The notes below the pieces were generated by a model. That model made no database searches and was not told where the DNA came from. It saw only the letters and a list, made by a program, of their open reading frames with translations. Positions 61,984 through 64,000 of a stretch of DNA of 64,000 nucleotides are shown piece after piece. The translations under genes were made by a program, and so were the position numbers. How positions within the stretch are numbered: the first letter of the stretch is position 1; every line of letters begins with the position of its first letter. Origin of the DNA: Petrolisthes cinctipes. Its lineage: Eukaryota > Arthropoda > Malacostraca > Decapoda > Porcellanidae. The DNA lies in assembly GCA_033782935.1 (NCBI GenBank), contig JAWQEG010001323.1, positions 915,501 through 979,500 of the forward strand, read 5' to 3'.

Positions 61984-63090
61984 TACTGTACCAAATGTAT
62001 TCTTTTTCATTTAACCATATCATATAGTTTTTCAATCAAATTTAATTCAATATGGAATACTGCATTTTTTTTCAGTTAGTAAGACAGTTGATTCTTGAAT
62101 AGAGATAGATATTAGTCATGTAGGATACACATATACAAATGTAAGGTGGTAACAACACCTGTAAATATTCTGGTATGCATTTCTACACATCCATGAAAAT
62201 AACTATGGGAACAGATAACCAAAGATAATAACCATTGCAATAGATTCAATGTGGTAGTACAGTACTGTACTAAGTAGTCATGACAACATACCTACTGCAT
62301 TTAAAACAGTGATTCCATTACTGAAGCAATATGAAGGTCTTGTTATGTTGAACTAAAAAAATTTACAAGACATGCAAGTACAGTACATAAAAAAACAAAA
62401 TGGCTGTGATGGTCATCTTGAATTCACCACTTGAAACATGCAAAAAATGATGAATTGATGTGCTAGAATTATTGGTGAAAGTTAAAACTGGCAAAGGCAC
62501 TGTAAATAATAATACTGTAAAAAGTAATGTGATGATATACGGTAATAGAAATAACTCGTTGATGTACAGAATTGCACCCATATGTACAAGGCCCTCAGAT
62601 AACAGAAAAGTGTTCTTATATAATTGGACAAGAGAACTTTGCTCTTGAGGTGAAGGTTGAAGTGGACTAAGATGGAATGCATGATAAGAAATGCTGGGTA
62701 GGGAAGGTAGGCTACATGAAATGGTGCTGAAGGGGAGGAGGAAAATAGAGATATGAGATTAAGGAAGAATAGGAGGGTAAAACCAAGGGATGAAGATGAA
62801 AGGAGACAGAAGGGAGATGAAACTGTGACAGAGAGTAGATAGATGAAAAATAATTCATTAATGTATAAAAGCCACCAACTGAGGATGGAGGTACTGTAAT
62901 GCATAGGACTGATACAGAAGACAGTGGTTGCCTGCTCACAGCACATGGGAATTAAAGAAGACCGCCCTAGGCCTGAAAGATCCTGTAGGATGAGGTAACT
63001 GCACCTGAATGAATCAACTATACATAGGCCTACAGTACCAACTACTGTACAAGAAAAATGAAATCCTGGCATGTATCCAGTCGTTTGGAA
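61984..63090. other. Non-coding stretch
   Basis: No gene or repeat family clearly recognised. The 243-codon minus-strand frame 63213-62482 crosses decayed LINE sequence and has no coherent domain. GGCCTGAAAGATCCTG near 62964 resembles 38000 in the RT fragment region. Confidence 0.4.
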
Positions 63091-63330
63091 GATGAATGGG
63101 AGTGAGACTGAGGGGCCTGGAGTGAGAGGCAAACCAACAGATAGGTCAACAAGGTGGAAGAGTAGGCCTACATGATGGAGAGATACTGGAGTGGAAGGGA
63201 AGGGTTTGATCAAACCAAGAAGGGAGTGTTGGAATTGTGAGGGAGAGCTGGAGACTCTTCTGTCATGGCCACCCCTTTGGAGGTTATTTCCAGAGGGAGA
63301 GAGGTGACAGAGCTATAGACAGAAGTGGTA
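63090..63330 (+). pseudogene. Decayed LINE C-terminal fragment
   Basis: In shifting + frames: GPGVRGKPTDRST, TRWKS, GREGFDQTKKGVLEL and GDSSVMATPLEV. These follow the same order as the intact C-terminus at 59640-59800 (GPGVRGRPPVRW, GLDQVRRECWN). More degraded and lacking the RT. Confidence 0.6.
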
Positions 63331-64000
63331 GAAAAGAAAATTCAACAAATACCTAAAAATACATAATATATTGAAATATGGGTCATAGTACAAACTGGCT
63401 ATAGAATATTAATAACCAATTCCATAAACAACAAAATAACATTCCTTTATTCACAAAAATCATTTCTACAAGAGGCACGATCATCATTCAGGCATATTAT
63501 GTAAAACAAATATGTACAATATAAGTTGCAAAAGTATTGGCAATGTTAGCACAGCAACATGTTGGTCTGGAAAAGGACACCTTAAAAACAGGACAATATT
63601 CAATGGAAGATTACAATACTGGAACACATTAATGATCACAATCTATTGTACTACTGAGAAGGCAGATATGGATAAAATAAATTTATACAGTATTGCAAAG
63701 TTTGGATTAAAAAGGTTAACTACAATTCCAGTTCATACATTACTACAATGCTTTAATTGAATAAATGACAAAGTGGACTGTAGGTGATGAAGATTGATGT
63801 TTATAGTAGATGTACACTTCTTGCAATTCTTGAAATTAAAAACATCAAACTCCTTTGCATTAAAAAAAGTGAACAATAATGAAGTACACTCTTGGGATTA
63901 TAAGTGCTTCGGATATTTGATCTTCGTTATGGACTGTAGCATGCTGTACTACCAACTCTTAACCTATTGTAGTACAGTACTTGGTCATACTATAATGTAC
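63331..64000. other. AT-rich non-coding stretch to the window edge
   Basis: Presumably intron of the minus-strand BRCT gene. No exon or repeat family recognised. Confidence 0.35.

Noticed and set aside
1..64000. CRISPR arrays, bacterial operons, rRNA
   Set aside because: Tandem repeats present lack unique spacers of constant size; genes have spliceosomal introns; no rRNA-like sequence seen.

Overview
The window is animal nuclear DNA from a repeat-rich, AT-rich genome, probably an arthropod and most likely a crustacean. This is inference from three things: intron-split genes with GT..AG junctions and animal orthologues, many short TTAGG-type (arthropod telomere motif) tracts inside repeats, and very dense microsatellites, MITEs and LINEs. 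There are no operons, CRISPR arrays or bacterial signals.

Host genes. Two complete protein-coding genes can be spliced from the + strand with consistent phases. One is a calmodulin-like protein 4 (CALML4-type) gene with five coding exons between 26157 and 31783 (149 aa, degenerate EF hands). The other is a RAB6-interacting golgin (GORAB) orthologue with seven coding exons between 38239 and 45772 (433 aa, central coiled coil). On the minus strand, the last two exons of a BRCT-domain protein (61385-60121) enter from the right edge. One weaker minus-strand candidate first exon lies at 53487-53393.

Mobile elements, left to right. A decayed pogo-type transposase is split by a TTAA-flanked MITE (1-1.7 kb). 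A Merlin/ISXO2-like transposase fragment follows (4.7-5.2 kb), then Tc1/mariner-type MITE families (2.3, 6.3-7.0, 9.2-9.9, 23.9, 32.5, 33.3, 47.9, 61.8 kb) and a tRNA-derived SINE carrying a hAT-like MITE with an exact 8-bp target duplication (12.5-12.9 kb). A near-complete I-group LINE with gag-like ORF1 and EN-RT-RNase H ORF2, broken by two frameshifts, occupies about 13.0-19.3 kb. A P-element-like unit with a THAP domain (23.5-25.9 kb) sits just upstream of CALML4. Mosaic foldback repeats with CCTAA/TTAGG tracts lie at 24.1, 26.3-27.4 and 38.4-39.4 kb. About 13 copies of one short palindromic MITE cluster mainly around CALML4. A 1.4-kb TA-flanked element sits in GORAB intron 3. A 5'-truncated, A/C-rich LINE (54.8-57.7 kb) has an unusual hairpin at its 5' junction. 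Two opposed RT fragments lie at 58.2-59.8 kb.

How it fits together. CALML4, GORAB and the BRCT gene are unrelated neighbours; I see no shared pathway. The dominant biology is nested transposition: insertions into earlier insertions can be ordered by their target duplications, and the presumed 5' flanks of both CALML4 and GORAB are made largely of transposon sequence.
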